From Liolophura sinensis (taxonomy: Eukaryota > Mollusca > Polyplacophora > Chitonida > Chitonidae): a stretch of 64,000 bases of DNA. The stretch lies in NCBI RefSeq assembly GCF_032854445.1, contig NC_088295.1:23423385-23487384 (forward strand). Reading direction: 5' to 3'. The translations under genes were made by a program, and so were the position numbers. The notes under the pieces are model-generated. The model did not search any database and was not told the DNA's origin. It worked only from the letters and a program-made list of their open reading frames with translations. Positions 36,141 to 49,900 of this stretch are shown piece by piece. Numbering within the stretch: the stretch's first letter is position 1; each line of letters opens with the position of its first letter.

Positions 36141-39100
36141 ACGAATACTCCAAAGAGGAGTAAGTTTGAGTGGAAAGAGCAAAGGAAAGTGTACCCCAAG
36201 TTACCTTTTTAAATTTTTGACTGAATAAAATTCAGTTAAATACTTGGATTCTGTGCCTGGCATTATGGACCTAGTATGTGTGATGCCAGTGACTTCAAAC
36301 TTTTTTTTTGCTATTTTATTTTAATTTATAGGTGAAATTCGTATTATGTTCACCAGTGTTTCGTTTTCACTTGCATGTATATGATCTGTTCACAAATGCG
36401 GATGAGATGGGAAGAAAAAAAAACCCCAGGCCTATATTCCCTCACCCACCCACCCTCAAATCCCCCCTCAGCAAGAAAAAAACATCATACCAGTAATTCA
36501 GAAAATGTGATAAACAAGGATATATTTTGCTTGTGTCTGCCTGTCAGCAAAATTCCGCTCTATATGGATTTTGATGACATTTTGTGCACAGTTTGTCCTT
36601 GGCTGAAGTACCAACTGTCAATAACGTTGTGCTAGCAGAGCAGTTCCCCTTGTTAGAACTCATCGTGCAGTAACCTATAGACCTATAGGATGACCATCTT
36701 GTAGTGGGGAAGTTTGTACATTTACTTCTGGCAAAAGCATACTCTCTTTAGAGTGCCTTCTAGTTATAAACAGATTAGTTTGTACGTCAAAAATTGTTTT
36801 CAATAGACAAACTGGCGTGCTTTAGCGCTGTACATGGCCCTATGCAACATGTTTCATGTACCACACACAAGAATCATTTACATATACCTCCCATTTTATG
36901 CCACATTATTTGGACATTGTGACATTAAGGTCTACTATTCAGCAGAAAAGTCATCCGAATAACCTTACAAATCAATCAATAAATCGATCAAATCAAACTA
37001 CTGTAGCCTATAGCCTACTTCAAGATGTAAACATTTTCTCTTTTTTCAAAAATAGGTATGAACGTTCTTCTTATCACTGATATAAGGTGGTAAAGATATT
37101 CATGCACATTTACAATACAACGTGTGACAGGCTTTTCATCTTTGTATTTTGGTTTAATTTGCCGTGCATTGGGTTTAACAATGCTTTCATGAACAAAAAT
37201 TTGTTCATGTCACAGTGGTGACTTCTTATAGAAGTTTTAAGTTTCTCTCACCACAATGTTGCCCACCATCATAAAAGAGGAATATTCAGTACAGTGTAAA
37301 CTCCAATCAAATAAATAAAATAAAATATGGAGGTTACAGTGCTTCAACTGTTCTATCTTTACATTTTATTCACTGCAAGAAAAAAACTAAAACAAACCAT
37401 GAAAACCATATTTTGAATCTGCATGAAATGCATGGCCTTTCAGCCTGTGCAAACTATGTATTCTTCCATAAAATGTTGCCTTTCAGACTGTTTGGTATTG
37501 TCCTGGTGTTATCTTCATGTAGTAGGACAGGTCAACTTGTCTACTGCATTATACAGCTGCCTCTCACCAGATGTGGTACCACATCCCTACATTCACAGTA
37601 CAAGGAGGCCAGTCAACCCTGTACTTCTAGTCTAGCTCCTGAGGTGTCAGGAGGTATCTGGTGAAAGGCTTTGGTGTCTATCTGTGTCCGGCCCGAGCTG
37701 GATTATGCATTAGTAGACAGCCGTTGTGTGCTTGAAACAAACTCGACTGCAGCATAAAACCTCGTCTATTCTGTTCTGATGGCAAGCACCTGAACTATCC
37801 ATGACTCATGTAGTCTCAAAAATTCCAGCTATCCAGTAAGATTTCACAGAGGTTATTCCGCTGTTTCGAATGACAAAAATAAATAATTTACAAACATATG
37901 TGGAATTTGTTCCCACTGGACGGTCACACTGAGTTCTATATTCTGTAAGCATCACAGCAATTTGGACGTACACTTAATACCAGGTCATATACAGTCAAAT
38001 CTGCCAGCTGACTGCAACTCTTTGGTCATCAATAAAAAGATCTAACCTACTGGTACATTAAACACTAAGCCACATGGGTTTACGGCTGTTTGGAGCTCTG
38101 ATCAAACTGGCTTGGTAGAATTTGGGCGAGTTATCCAGCAAATAACTGGGTAGCCATAACTGTCCCAGCATCAAGAGAAAAACATAAAGAACACTGAACA
38201 TTCACTTCAAAGATTCCAATTTGGTACGTTTTCGAATATTTATTCATCATGCATACTAAAGCATACATGTACTGGCATTTCTTTTCAGGGTTATTTTACT
38301 GATAACAAAACATTACAAGAAAGTAGCCAATAACTGCTGACAATAACAAATAGCTCCTTGTACACTGGTACAATTACCATTACCGACTACTCAAGATGAA
38401 ATGTGATTGAATGTAACCATGATCAACAGGAAATTTACATACAAAAAGATGAGTTTCTATTTCATTCAAGGTAAATTTAAAACAAGGTGTAAATGAAACC
38501 ATAGATTACAGCTGACATGGGTACCTGTAACACACCACTGGTTCTTCTCCATGATCACAAAAACTCTTTATACATAACATCGATAAAATTGTAATGATGG
38601 TTTGTTAAACACTTTCACTGAAGTTAACATTTGGAATAAAAAATGTCACATTTTAGGAAAGGGAACTTCTCTGGAGAGCCATTAATTCACAGGAGATATA
38701 AACCTAAGAGAAAGTCTGTGGTCTAGGCTAAAGCCGCCCTGTTAAAAATATATATGTTCAATCCAAATCTCCATCTGGTCACCTGAACAATAAATCTGCC
38801 TGATGTAAAAGTGCTGTGAAAGCAGCTCCTGAGGCCTTTTCTATACTCTCAGAATACATATATTCTAAATATTGGAGAAGGTATGTATTGTAAGTTATTG
38901 TTTAATGACATCCTTTTTTTCAGGTAACAGATGCTAAACTGAACAACAGATGAAGATACAAATTCATGGTAAATCCAACCTGAGAAAAGTATTTATTCCA
39001 GGTAGCTAATGTGGTTTTATGGAAAATTGAAGCCATGGTTTACGTTCACTGTATATCAGTGATATGAATACTGCTATTACCATAATGAACAAACAACAAT

Positions 39101-39831
39101 CATTTCTCTGAAGAGGACAGGTGGTCACTATCAAACATCATCATGAAGTATCAATCCATTTCATTTCAGAAACAAGATGACAAAATGTTGTTCCTCACAC
39201 ACTACACTTCAATAACAAAACAAATTTTGATGAAATCTCTTCCAACCAAACAACAGTTGGTGTTCTCATAATTTTACTGTATTATCATGCAGTGATAATT
39301 TAACCATCAGGAACACCATCAGGTTAGTGGATGTACTGATGAACTGGTTTAACTTAATTAAACACAAAAAAATACATGGACTCATTCTAGAACTATTTTC
39401 CTTGAATTACACGCTCACAATAATGAAACCATTCAGGCCTTTAACTTCAGCACAAATAGAGAGAAAACAAAATGAAGAGTGTTCCTTCCTTCATGATGGC
39501 CATATAATCCTAGAGTTGGACTGTGGTGTCTGATACACTGAAATCAGAACAAAAACACATGGTGAAATGTAAAAACAGCATACATAATGATACAATGGAA
39601 TCAGAACATTACATTGAAATATATAAATCATTGAAAAAATAAAATCTTCATAACCCCAGCCCTACAAAAAAAAATTCTGCAGTTTATGAAACCCTAAACC
39701 CTACCAATGTGATAGGGAAATTTGAACCTGTTTAGTGCTACAGTTTCCCTTGCTGAACAGTTCCTACAAACATTATCATACATGGATGTAAATACACATG
39801 TAACATCATCTTTCAAATTTTAGTTCAATCA

Positions 39832-39953
39832 GCCGATGGTCATGGGTTTTTCCCCGGGCTCTGCTTGGTTTAATCTCACCATAATGCTGGCTGTCATTGT
39901 ATAAGTGAAATATTCTTCAGTATGGTGTAAAACACCAATCACATAAATAAATA
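39832..39953 (+). repeat. SINE family 1, 5'-truncated copy
   Basis: It starts inside the core (CGATGGTCATGGGTTTTTCC), runs through CACCATAATGCTGGCTGTCA, and ends in AAAACACCAATCACATAAAT AAATAA. Confidence 0.75.
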
Positions 39954-40679
39954 ACTTACTTAGCCTATCTCTGTTTACATGCTGTGTGTTAAAGGAGAAG
40001 AAAACATAAAAACATGATACTATAGTCTGAAAAGAGCACATTTTTTCTATCTGGTGGTGCCTGCTGTATATTTTTGCGATTTTTCCTCGCCATACACAAA
40101 AAGCCTGAAAACGGCAAAGCTGGCATAAATCGCTGAGTCTATCGCATCCTCCATCTTTAACACCCTGTAATTTATGCTGGGTGTGTGTTGCCTCTCAGCC
40201 AATGTGTGGTATTTGATGGATATTTAAATTTTCTTCTCTAAGTTTGGGGAAGTACCCACATTGCTGCTTTTAAGGTCATACGTAAGCTAAGAATCAACTT
40301 GAAATTAAAACTCAGAGGTTCTGTTTACAAGGTACATGCAGAGTATATATGCACTGCAATATACACAATGCAGTAATTTGTTGTGAGGTTACAAATATCG
40401 AGAAACTGGCATCCTGAACTTTCCAATCGCTTCTAATAATTCCATAGACACTTCCTCTATCCAAAGTTGGTTATTGCTCACAATTTACTTTTGGAGTACT
40501 GACAGGCAGATGGGAATGGCTACAAACTACTCTCTTTATAAACATATCACAAGAAAATAGAAGGCTAGGGACCTCTGTTTGGTCAGATCAGATCAGAAGC
40601 AAACACTTCTGTACTATACAGACCACATGGAGAAAGAAAAAGAACTGTTATTTATGTACATGTTCATTATTATTTTTCA

Positions 40680-40890
40680 TTATTGTTTAATGCCATAATC
40701 AACAATTTTTCCCTTATAAGGTGGATTTCAGTTTTATGGAAGAGGAAACTGAAGTCAGTGCCCAGCAACAAACCACCAACCTCTGGTAGTTACTGACGAA
40801 CTTTGACATACCAAAGTGCACACCATAATGGTGGAAGGTAAAGTGGTCATCACCAAACCACAGCCTGCACAAACGGCCAACATTGTCAAA
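40680..40890. repeat. Dispersed repeat family 3 copy downstream of gene D
   Basis: It has GAGGAAACTGAAGTCAGTGC, then ACCACCAACCTCTGGTAGTT and ACTGACGAACTTTGACATAC, the same order of blocks as in the 26,990-27,400 copy. Confidence 0.5.
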
Positions 40891-40969
40891 TGTTTCAGTA
40901 AGGCTCCACAAGAAGGGAGATGTACCTATATGTACATGGAAAAAAAAAAGACATAAACCCTTACAATAC

Positions 40970-43900
40970 CTGGAGCTGAAGAGAATGTCTGGCTGTTACC
41001 AAGATGACTGGAGGGTACATTTCCTGAGCTGGACACTTGCCTTGTTGAGTTGGAATACTGATGAGAGGTATAAGATCTGCTACCATGGGGATTACTGGGG
41101 CGTATCTGTGGTCCAGTCCCTAACCCAGTCTGTGTTACATCTCCATACTGCTGTACCCCAGAGCCATAACCCCCACTGTTGGTAGGAAATCTCTGCCAGG
41201 CCTGGCTCACTCCAGAAGGGCCACAGTATGGTTGGTTGTCCACCACAGAAGCCTGGCTTGAAGAACTGTAACCCTGATTCTGCAGGGAAGCTGTCCATCC
41301 CTGCCCTGATCCAGAACTTAAGTTGGCATTACCACAGGAAGGTAAAGATGATGAGCCTTGAGTCACACTGGCCTGCATATGTTTCTGATGACCAAGCTTT
41401 TTAAGCTGCTGTGCAATGTTGGATATGGCAGATGGATCAGTTTGTACACCTTGTTCTAACAACTGCAACTGGTTGCTACAATACAAAACACAACTGAATT
41501 GCAGTATTAACAATCCTTGTTTTACTCTGATTGAATTGTGTTTAGCTCAAAAATTTTAATTTATATAACAGCAGCTTATGGGTTGAGGAATCAATTACAG
41601 GAGTAAACCACCAACCTTCGCTAGGGATCTGACAAACTCAACAGCAAGAGATTCAAACATGTTAAGAAAGTCGCAGTGATCCAGGCAAAGAAAACACTAA
41701 GCTAAAGTATATGTCAGTTAAAAGACCATTAGACACTCTTCATAAACATAGTTCGATTTATTTGTTTTAGAATTTTTTTTTCAATCTAGTTATATGCATT
41801 TGAAACTTTGGATTCTAGGATGACCTTTTCTCACTGTACCGGGACCAGTCACACCATATCAGGGTTTGTTTGTTTTTTGACTTAACACACACAGTTTGTC
41901 AGATTTCATCATTCAAATGCATACTGTGCATAAAGATTTATAAATGCTTTTGCCGAATCGACCTTAATCTATATTTTCAAGAAAAACTATGGGTATGACA
42001 TTGCCTTGATCTGATATGTATTTCATTTTAGTATTTTCTTTAACTATTGTGGCCAGCCTTGTTTTTGGAGGTACAAGTATTTACCCCAAAATCAAGCCTG
42101 AAAAGCTCAATATCATGGCTGAGCAAAATCACAAAGCTTTCTTGTAGGCCATGAGATGTAAAGTTTGTTTTGCAGACTCCAAAATACTTACATCAACATC
42201 CTGCGTACATCTGAGACATCAGCAGAAGTATTTGTTGGTTGGTTGGCACTGTTAAGCAAAGCAGAATTTAAATCACATCATTATGATTATAACTGAAATT
42301 TACTAAAGCTCCAGGGTCTACAATAAGGGAAGGTCTAATAATTAGTTTATGTCTTTCAAAGGACAGGAAAATACACCTAACATTACAGAAATCATAGAAA
42401 ACAGGACAGTGGGTTACAAAACTTGTAAGCTAAGTCATGATATGGTCCAAGTATTTTAGCGTGACTTTTGCAAGTTCTTTTACATTTTGTCTCACAAATA
42501 CAGTTAGCAAGATCAGATCAGATAATTAAGTGACAAAATACTAATATTGTCTTATCCATGATGATCAAGAATGATATAGGTATCCATTGTCACTTCAGGC
42601 ATATTTATCTAAAATTTCTTTTAGGAACAGAAGAAAGAACTACAGATCAGTTCACTGCCATTTCAAGTAACACCATTTCACCTTTGGAACTTTTGCCCCA
42701 TCCATCTTGGATTCTTCTTCTGGAAAGGCTTTTTGGGAAGCCACTTAGCTTTCTGTGTATTACAAGTTTTCCAGGCTGGAACACTGCCCTGCTGGGGTTT
42801 GCTACTCCCCGTTGTAAGCTGAATTAATGACCCTTGAGTGCTGCCCAGTCTAGTTGGATGTGAGGTTGTGTTCAGGGATGCTGCAGATTGCTGGGAGCCT
42901 TTAAAGCTTCTAGACACATTTAAACTGCTTTGAGATGTGGTCCCACCTGATGAGGTCTGTTTTACTCCAGCACTTGCAGCAGGATGAGGCTTACTTGGCA
43001 CACTGGTTGTGGAAGTTGAGCCTTGGACCTTTCCAGACATCTGATGTAGAGTAGTTGACCTGTTGAAGTACCTTCCACCAGCACTGGGAGAAATAGGGGA
43101 GGCACTTTTGTGGGTACTGGACAACTTTTTACCAGGTATAGTGTTGTGTTTGGCCCCTAATGGAATGTTAGTTTTTGGAGAAACCTGAGAGTTTTTAAAA
43201 TTTTCAGATTGATTTTTTGGCATTTCAGGACTGTTTTTAAAACTTGCGACCACATCATGTTTCTTGGTGCTTTGTGCGTCACTCTCTGGTCGGATTCCAG
43301 CCCCATCCATCATGACCAAACTTTCTGAATCTTCCTCCGAGTCAATAGCTTCAAAAGATTCCTCAATGCCTCTATTTTTGATATGTTTCCGTGGTTTATT
43401 TGGGCTGTAGTAGTCATTGCGAATCCGTACTTTGTAGGATTTAGCATCAGCTCTTTGTATGATGTGAGTTTTTGTGTCAAGCCGTGATTTGGGTTTTGTG
43501 TACTTAAGATGTGCCGCGTAATCTTCCACATCAGACTCTTGAGATGAACCTGGATGTGCAAATCTCTGATGTCCGCTCGCAAAGACTCTTCTACTATTGT
43601 CCTGAGTGTTGTGTTCAAATGGTTGACTGCTTGCTCGAGAATGACTCCTGGATCTATCTGATCTGATGTAACTTCTCTCATCTTCATCATACTCTGTTCC
43701 CTCGTCTCTGGAACTGTAATGCACATTTTGCTTCTGATAATGTCTAGGAGGTAAAGGGCGCCTACCACCCCTGTGTTCATCAATACCATCATCATCGTGG
43801 AACCTGCCTCTAGCATCTTCATATTCTCTAGCTGCCGACAGCCTCTCCAGTCCTCGTCTCTGAGGACTTCTTGAACGATGCACCTTTGAGCGATTCCTGT

Positions 43901-46900
43901 CATAATCATTAAACTCCTTTGAAGCACTGCGTCGATATGTGTCTGTGGAGTGCCTGGGCCTGTCCCCTCTCCTCCTCCCACCATTGTCCTCATTCTCACC
44001 ACCAGTAGCAGATTCCAGGCACCTACTGCCAGAGCGGCGACTACCTGGTGACTTGGAAGCTCTGTATTCAGCAGGAGATCTACCATGAAGTCTGCCTCTC
44101 TTGTCCTCCAGTAGGGAGGAATCTGGTAATCCAATGGACGCCTCTATTGTCCTCACAGCATTCACATGTCTTTCTATGGTATGATCAACCGGGGTCAATG
44201 GCAAAACTGGCTTTACTGTGGCTGTCTCAGCTGTTGACAACAAAATATCCCCATTCAGAGTCCGAGTTAATATGATACCACCTCTGTCTGAGGTTTCCTC
44301 TAATCCACCCACTTGTGGAACCATTCTGGACTCAGCCACGTCTGACTGAAGGGGTGTAACTCTACCAGACTTCCTATCTGGACTAGGTGAGTGCAACTGT
44401 CTTTCTGGAGACAAACTGTCCTCTACAGGCTTCCTCCACATACCGGGAGTCCTTGATCTTGATCTTGGGTCTGACATCCTATCTGCTCGCCCTTCCCTAT
44501 TTATTGGATGATCTTCTTGATGCCTGAAGTCTCTGGACCCCTCTCTTTTTCTGCAACCTCTATTTCCAGGTCTCCATGGCCGCCCCCTTAACTCTGAACT
44601 TCTTGACCCCTCAGATGGCTCTCGAGAGGAATCGGCGATCAACAACTCTCCATCCTCAGTTCTTACGATCTTCTTTGTACTGCCCTGCCCCCAGGATCTT
44701 CTGCTTCTGTGGGAGTCTGAGAGGTCATCCCGTATAGGTGCTGAGTCATCGTGGTAACTCTCTTTCCCTCTGTTCCTGTAAGGCGAAGCACTCCTCTTCC
44801 TCTTACCTCTAGAGTGCCAATGATCATCAGGAAATCTGTTTTGCTGGTCAATAGATGCTCGTCTGTCATACATTCTAAAACGTTCTCTGTAGCATTCAAA
44901 TTCCTTAAGAATATAAAAAGATCTCATTCATTTGTGATTACACATAAAATTCATCTTATTGCCAGGAAAAGAGGAAAGAATAAAATGGACTCAATACAAA
45001 GGAACATTTGAACAAAACTTTTTGCTTGCGGTGACATGTGTGTAATGTTTACTCCAGACTTTTAACTGGAAATCTAAATACTTCATACTTACTGGGCTGG
45101 GATGTCTGCTGACAGAATCATCTGTAAGATAAGATGCACTTAGCATAATAACTATTAAAAGTAGAACAATACTATACCAAAAAATTACCAAATTCAAATG
45201 ATGACAACAGTACTGTCACAAATATATTACATAAATTATTTTTGCTAAACATAATGTTAGAAAGTACAAAAATCATAGTAGAGTCTGATCCTACTCTTTT
45301 AGCACATACCTTGAGAGTAAGCCCTGCCACCGATTGCAATATCTTCTTCATATCTTTCCGTAGATTGTCGCCTGTCTCTGTACCTGATGTCTGGTTCATA
45401 CTGATCACCATCATAGTGAAGGTTGTCTCCAGGACGAAGGTCATCATAGCGAGGATCATCCTCATGCTGAAGCTCATACTCTTGCAGAGGGTCATCATCA
45501 TACTGAATGGCATCTTCATAGCAAAGGTCATCTTCATAGCGAAGGTCATCTTTGTAGAAAGGGTTGTCTTCAGTGTAACCCCACGTATCATCACCACGGT
45601 GATCACCCATCTCCGCACCACCAATGGAAACATAATGGTCCACCTCACCATGGGAATCTCCGGCTTGTCTGTGGAAGTTGCGTCTGAAGCCTCTACCTCT
45701 ATGAGAGTGCCCGTTGTCGTTTCTTAAATGATTAAACCCTCTTCCTCCAATCAAACCTCTCTCTCTAGAGTTGGGCATTCCACGTTGAAAACCTCTATTC
45801 CCTCTAAACAGGTTTCCTCGACCTCTATTCCCTCTGAACGGCTTTCCTCGACTATCATTGTCTCTGAAGGACATTCCACCATCTTTCTTGCCTCGGAATG
45901 ATGTTCTAGAATCTCTCAATAGCATCTCGACACCTTGATTATCTCTCAATAGCACCTTGACACCTCGACTACCTCTGAACTGCATTCCACGACCTTGGTT
46001 ACCTCGGAACTTATCTTGATGGCCTTGATTTTTTCCTATGAGCCTCCCATGGTAGAGGCCTCGCCCACCTCTCATCGACATTCCACGTTTAAATCCTCTA
46101 CCACGAGCTGGTGGGTTGTACTCAACGTCATTATCAGCCAGATCATCAGATTTACTCTGATGGGTGCGGAAACTGTCATTACAAGTACCCTGGGGTTTTT
46201 CTGCGGTTTTTGACAGCTTGAATTCTGGTAGAGATGACCCCATGCTTCCATTATCTCCGGAATTATGACTTTTGGAGCTAATGTTTGAAAGACTGCTGCC
46301 TGCTGTCCAACAGAATACATCAAGATTTACATCAATAAATTGTAAAAATTACTTCAGTCTGAACACATGAGCTTGTATATCAATCATATATAACTACAAA
46401 ACTGAGATCAAAGTTAACATATTAGTACTGAGCATACAGTCTTAATAAAAAAAGAAATAAAAGTTCATGACTTCAATGAATACAAGAGTTTTTACTTTAC
46501 TGAAAACAATTAGCATAAATATTAAGCTAATTTCTGTCATCTTTACATTTATTTATTTATTTATTTGATAGGTGTTTTACGCCATTCCCAAGAATATTTC
46601 ACTTATACAACGGCAGCCAGCATTATGGTGGGAGGAAATCGGGCAGAGCCCGGGGGAAACCCACAACCATCTACAGGTTGCTGAGGGACCTTCAGACGTA
46701 CGTGTCAACTTTACAGACTAACCTCTTTGTGTTTTCACCGGATGACCAGGCTGCTGCACTGTAAAAGTCTTATCCTCCTCCTTGTCTGGTTGAAGAATGG
46801 CAAATCTGTCAAAAAAATAAAATATTTCCTGCATTAGCGCAGCCAATAATCTACAGGTATACTGAAATCAATATCAAACTAATGATTATAACAAAATTCT

Positions 46901-49900
46901 CTGGGAAATACAGACCCTTTCAAAATGATCCTCCCTATTTCATAAACGCTTCAGTTAACATCTGCATGGGATATGCTTACAAACTGTGAGCGTCTCAATG
47001 ATGAAAAAGATGAAAGTATCATAATTTTTGATATAATGGTCATAATTTCGAGAGACTAAAGTAAGCAGACATATATTTTAATATACTGTAATTTATACAT
47101 CCACTGCCGGATATTTTTAAATGGAAGACATTCATTCTATAGACGCAAGCAATGTTAGTTCCAAGTTACGTTACTTCATCTCTGGAAACCGTATGCTGAG
47201 TCCTCATACTGAGAAGATCCGTTTCCCACACTACAAAATACAAAGTATATGTATCTTGCACTTGATTACATAAATAAGGTGCCTCTTTCTCACACAGTAG
47301 AGCTGTGAATAAACAACACTATGATAGACAGTATACTGATCCATACTGATCCTCAATAATAGATTGTCCTCCAATGTCTTAGAGGGGTTTTAGCTGTCAA
47401 CGGCACAGTTCTATCTGTAAGTCATAACAAATTAACCTGAGTCCAGTTAACGTTGTTATGTTCCACTTGTACAGTGCTTTTCAAAACCACATATTGAGAT
47501 AGTTTCCAAAATGAAATTGGCACCATGTATTGGCTCAGGGACACTGGAATATTTCTTCATAAATTCCACTGTGATATGATGTGACCAGTGATCCTTACCA
47601 CAGTGGGATGTCTACAGGAATGTTTCGTCACAACATTGAATAAATGAAGTGTGCTTCATGTGGGTTCCATTTCAAGCGCCATTGTATAGGCCTGCCTTCC
47701 ACATTTACACTTTCCTGCGGCAATGAGACCATGTGGAATTTCCACGTGAAATTCTGGCTGTATATAGGCCTCCCTTTGCAGTGGAATTCTGACAGTCTAT
47801 ACTGGATACATTTCCATGTGAAATTCTGACTGCAAGTAGTGGGCCTCACTTTACTGCAGAATTGAGATAGCTTTCCTGTGGCATTCATGCAGTCCATATT
47901 GGAAAAAATTTCCATGTGAAATTCTGGCTGTAAGTGGGTCTCACTTTACTGTAGAAGTGATATAGCTTTCCTGTGGCATTCATGCAGTCCATATTGGAAA
48001 AAATTTCCATGTGAAATTCTGACTGCAAGTGGGCCTCACTTTACTGCAGAATTGAGATAGCTTTCCTGTGGCATTCATGCAGTCCATATTGGAAAAAATT
48101 TCCATGTGAAATTCTGACTGCAAGTGGGCCTCACTTTACTGCAGAATTGAGATAGCTTTCCTGTGGCATTCATGCAGTCCATATTGGAAAAAATTTCCAT
48201 GTGAAATTCTGACTGCAAGTGGGCCTCACTTTACTGTAGAATTGAGATAGCTTTCCTGTGGCATCACACAGTCTATATTGGATACATTTCCATGTGAAAT
48301 TCTGACTGCATATGGGCCTCACTTTCCTGTGGCATCCACTCTATACTGGATACATTTCCATGTGAAATTCTGACTGCATGTGGGCCTCATTTTACTGTAG
48401 AGTTGAGAAAGCTTTCCTGTGGCATTCACACAGTCTATAATGCATCCACTCTATATTAGATACATTTCCATGTGAAATTCTGACTGCATATGGGCCTCAC
48501 TTTTCTGTAGCATCCACTCTATATTGGATACATTTCCATGCGAAATTCTGACTGCATATGGGCTTCACTTTTCTGTAGCATTCACTCTATACTGTAAACA
48601 TTTCCATGTGAAATTCTGACTGCATGTGGGCCTCACTTTTCTGTAGCATCCACTCTATACTGTATACATTTCCATGTGAAATTCTGACTGCATATGGGCC
48701 TCACTTTCCTGTGGCATTCACTCTATACTGTATACATTTCCATGTGAAATTCTGACTGCATGTGGGCCTCACTTTTCTGTAGCGTTGAGATGGCATATGC
48801 TGGATACATTTCCACGTGAAATTCTGACAGTTTTTCGCACTTTCAAGTGGCACCAAGACAGTTTGAAATGGATACATTCCAGGTGATATTTAAGCAGTTC
48901 CTGTGTGCCTCACCTTGGCATGACTGTCAGACCATGTATATGAACCACATTTCTATCTGATATCCACATGGTGTACATATTACATCTGATATTCAGACGG
49001 TATATGTTTGCAAACCTTCCACATGATTTTATTTGCATACCACAGTTACATTCAAGCAGCAAAAAAGATATTTCATGTGATATTCAGACTGTCTATGTGA
49101 GCAACACTTCCTTCCATGTGATATTCCGACAGCATGCATGTTTTTTGTGAGCAACACTTCCTTCCATGTGATATTCAGATAGCATGCATGTTTTTTGAGA
49201 GCAACACTTCCTTCCATGTGATATTCAGATAGCATGCATGTTTTTTGTGAGCAACACTCCCTTCCACGTGAAATTCAGATCACGTTTATGGGTAACACTT
49301 CCATTTCATATTCAGACAGCATATGCAAACAACACTTTTTTCCATGTGATATTCAGATTGCATAAATGCAGCCAACAGTTCTTTCCTTGTGGTATTCAGA
49401 CGGCATAAGTGGGTCACAGATCCACACGATATTTAGACAGTTTTTTTTATACAGACACAATTCTACATGATATTCAGGCAGTATTTGTGAGACACAGTTC
49501 CATGTGATATTCAGACAGTGTATGGCAAGCCACATATCCAGACAGTATGTGAATCACAGTTCCATGTGATAGTCACACACATTGTGCGCAACACAGTTCC
49601 ATGCGATGTTCAGACAGAATGTGCGAATCACAGTTCCATGTGATAGTCACACACATCTTGTGCACCACAGTTCCATGTGATATTCAGACAGTATATGTGA
49701 ATCACAGTTCCATGTGATAATCACACACATTATGCACAACACAGTTCCATGTGATATTCAGACAGTAAATGTGTGTCACACACCAGTGTGATATTCAGAC
49801 AGTACATGTAGGAAACAGTTCCAAGGGAAGCTCAGCATGTGTTGGACACACTTTCATGTGATATTCAGCCGGTATATGTAGGACACACTTCCAGGTGACA

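Larger units (their letters stand above)
34177..40969. other. Interval between genes B and D: no coding sequence supported
   Basis: It holds the gene B 5' region, SINE copies at 34,701-34,931, 34,951-35,310, 36,092-36,140 and 39,832-39,953, and a GC-rich CpG-dense island at about 35,440-35,640. The remainder, about 37,300-39,600, is AT-rich sequence that could be gene D 3' UTR or intron. I searched for a gene D counterpart of the C-terminal RRM of gene B and found none. Confidence 0.5.

Noticed and set aside
43310-44134. 274-aa minus-strand open frame inside the long gene D exon
   Set aside because: Overlaps the 740-codon SR-rich frame in another phase; only the latter joins the flanking exons.
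45172-45651. Met/Thr-rich 159-aa minus-strand frame
   Set aside because: Off-frame reading of the acidic part of the gene D RGG exon (45,310-46,302).
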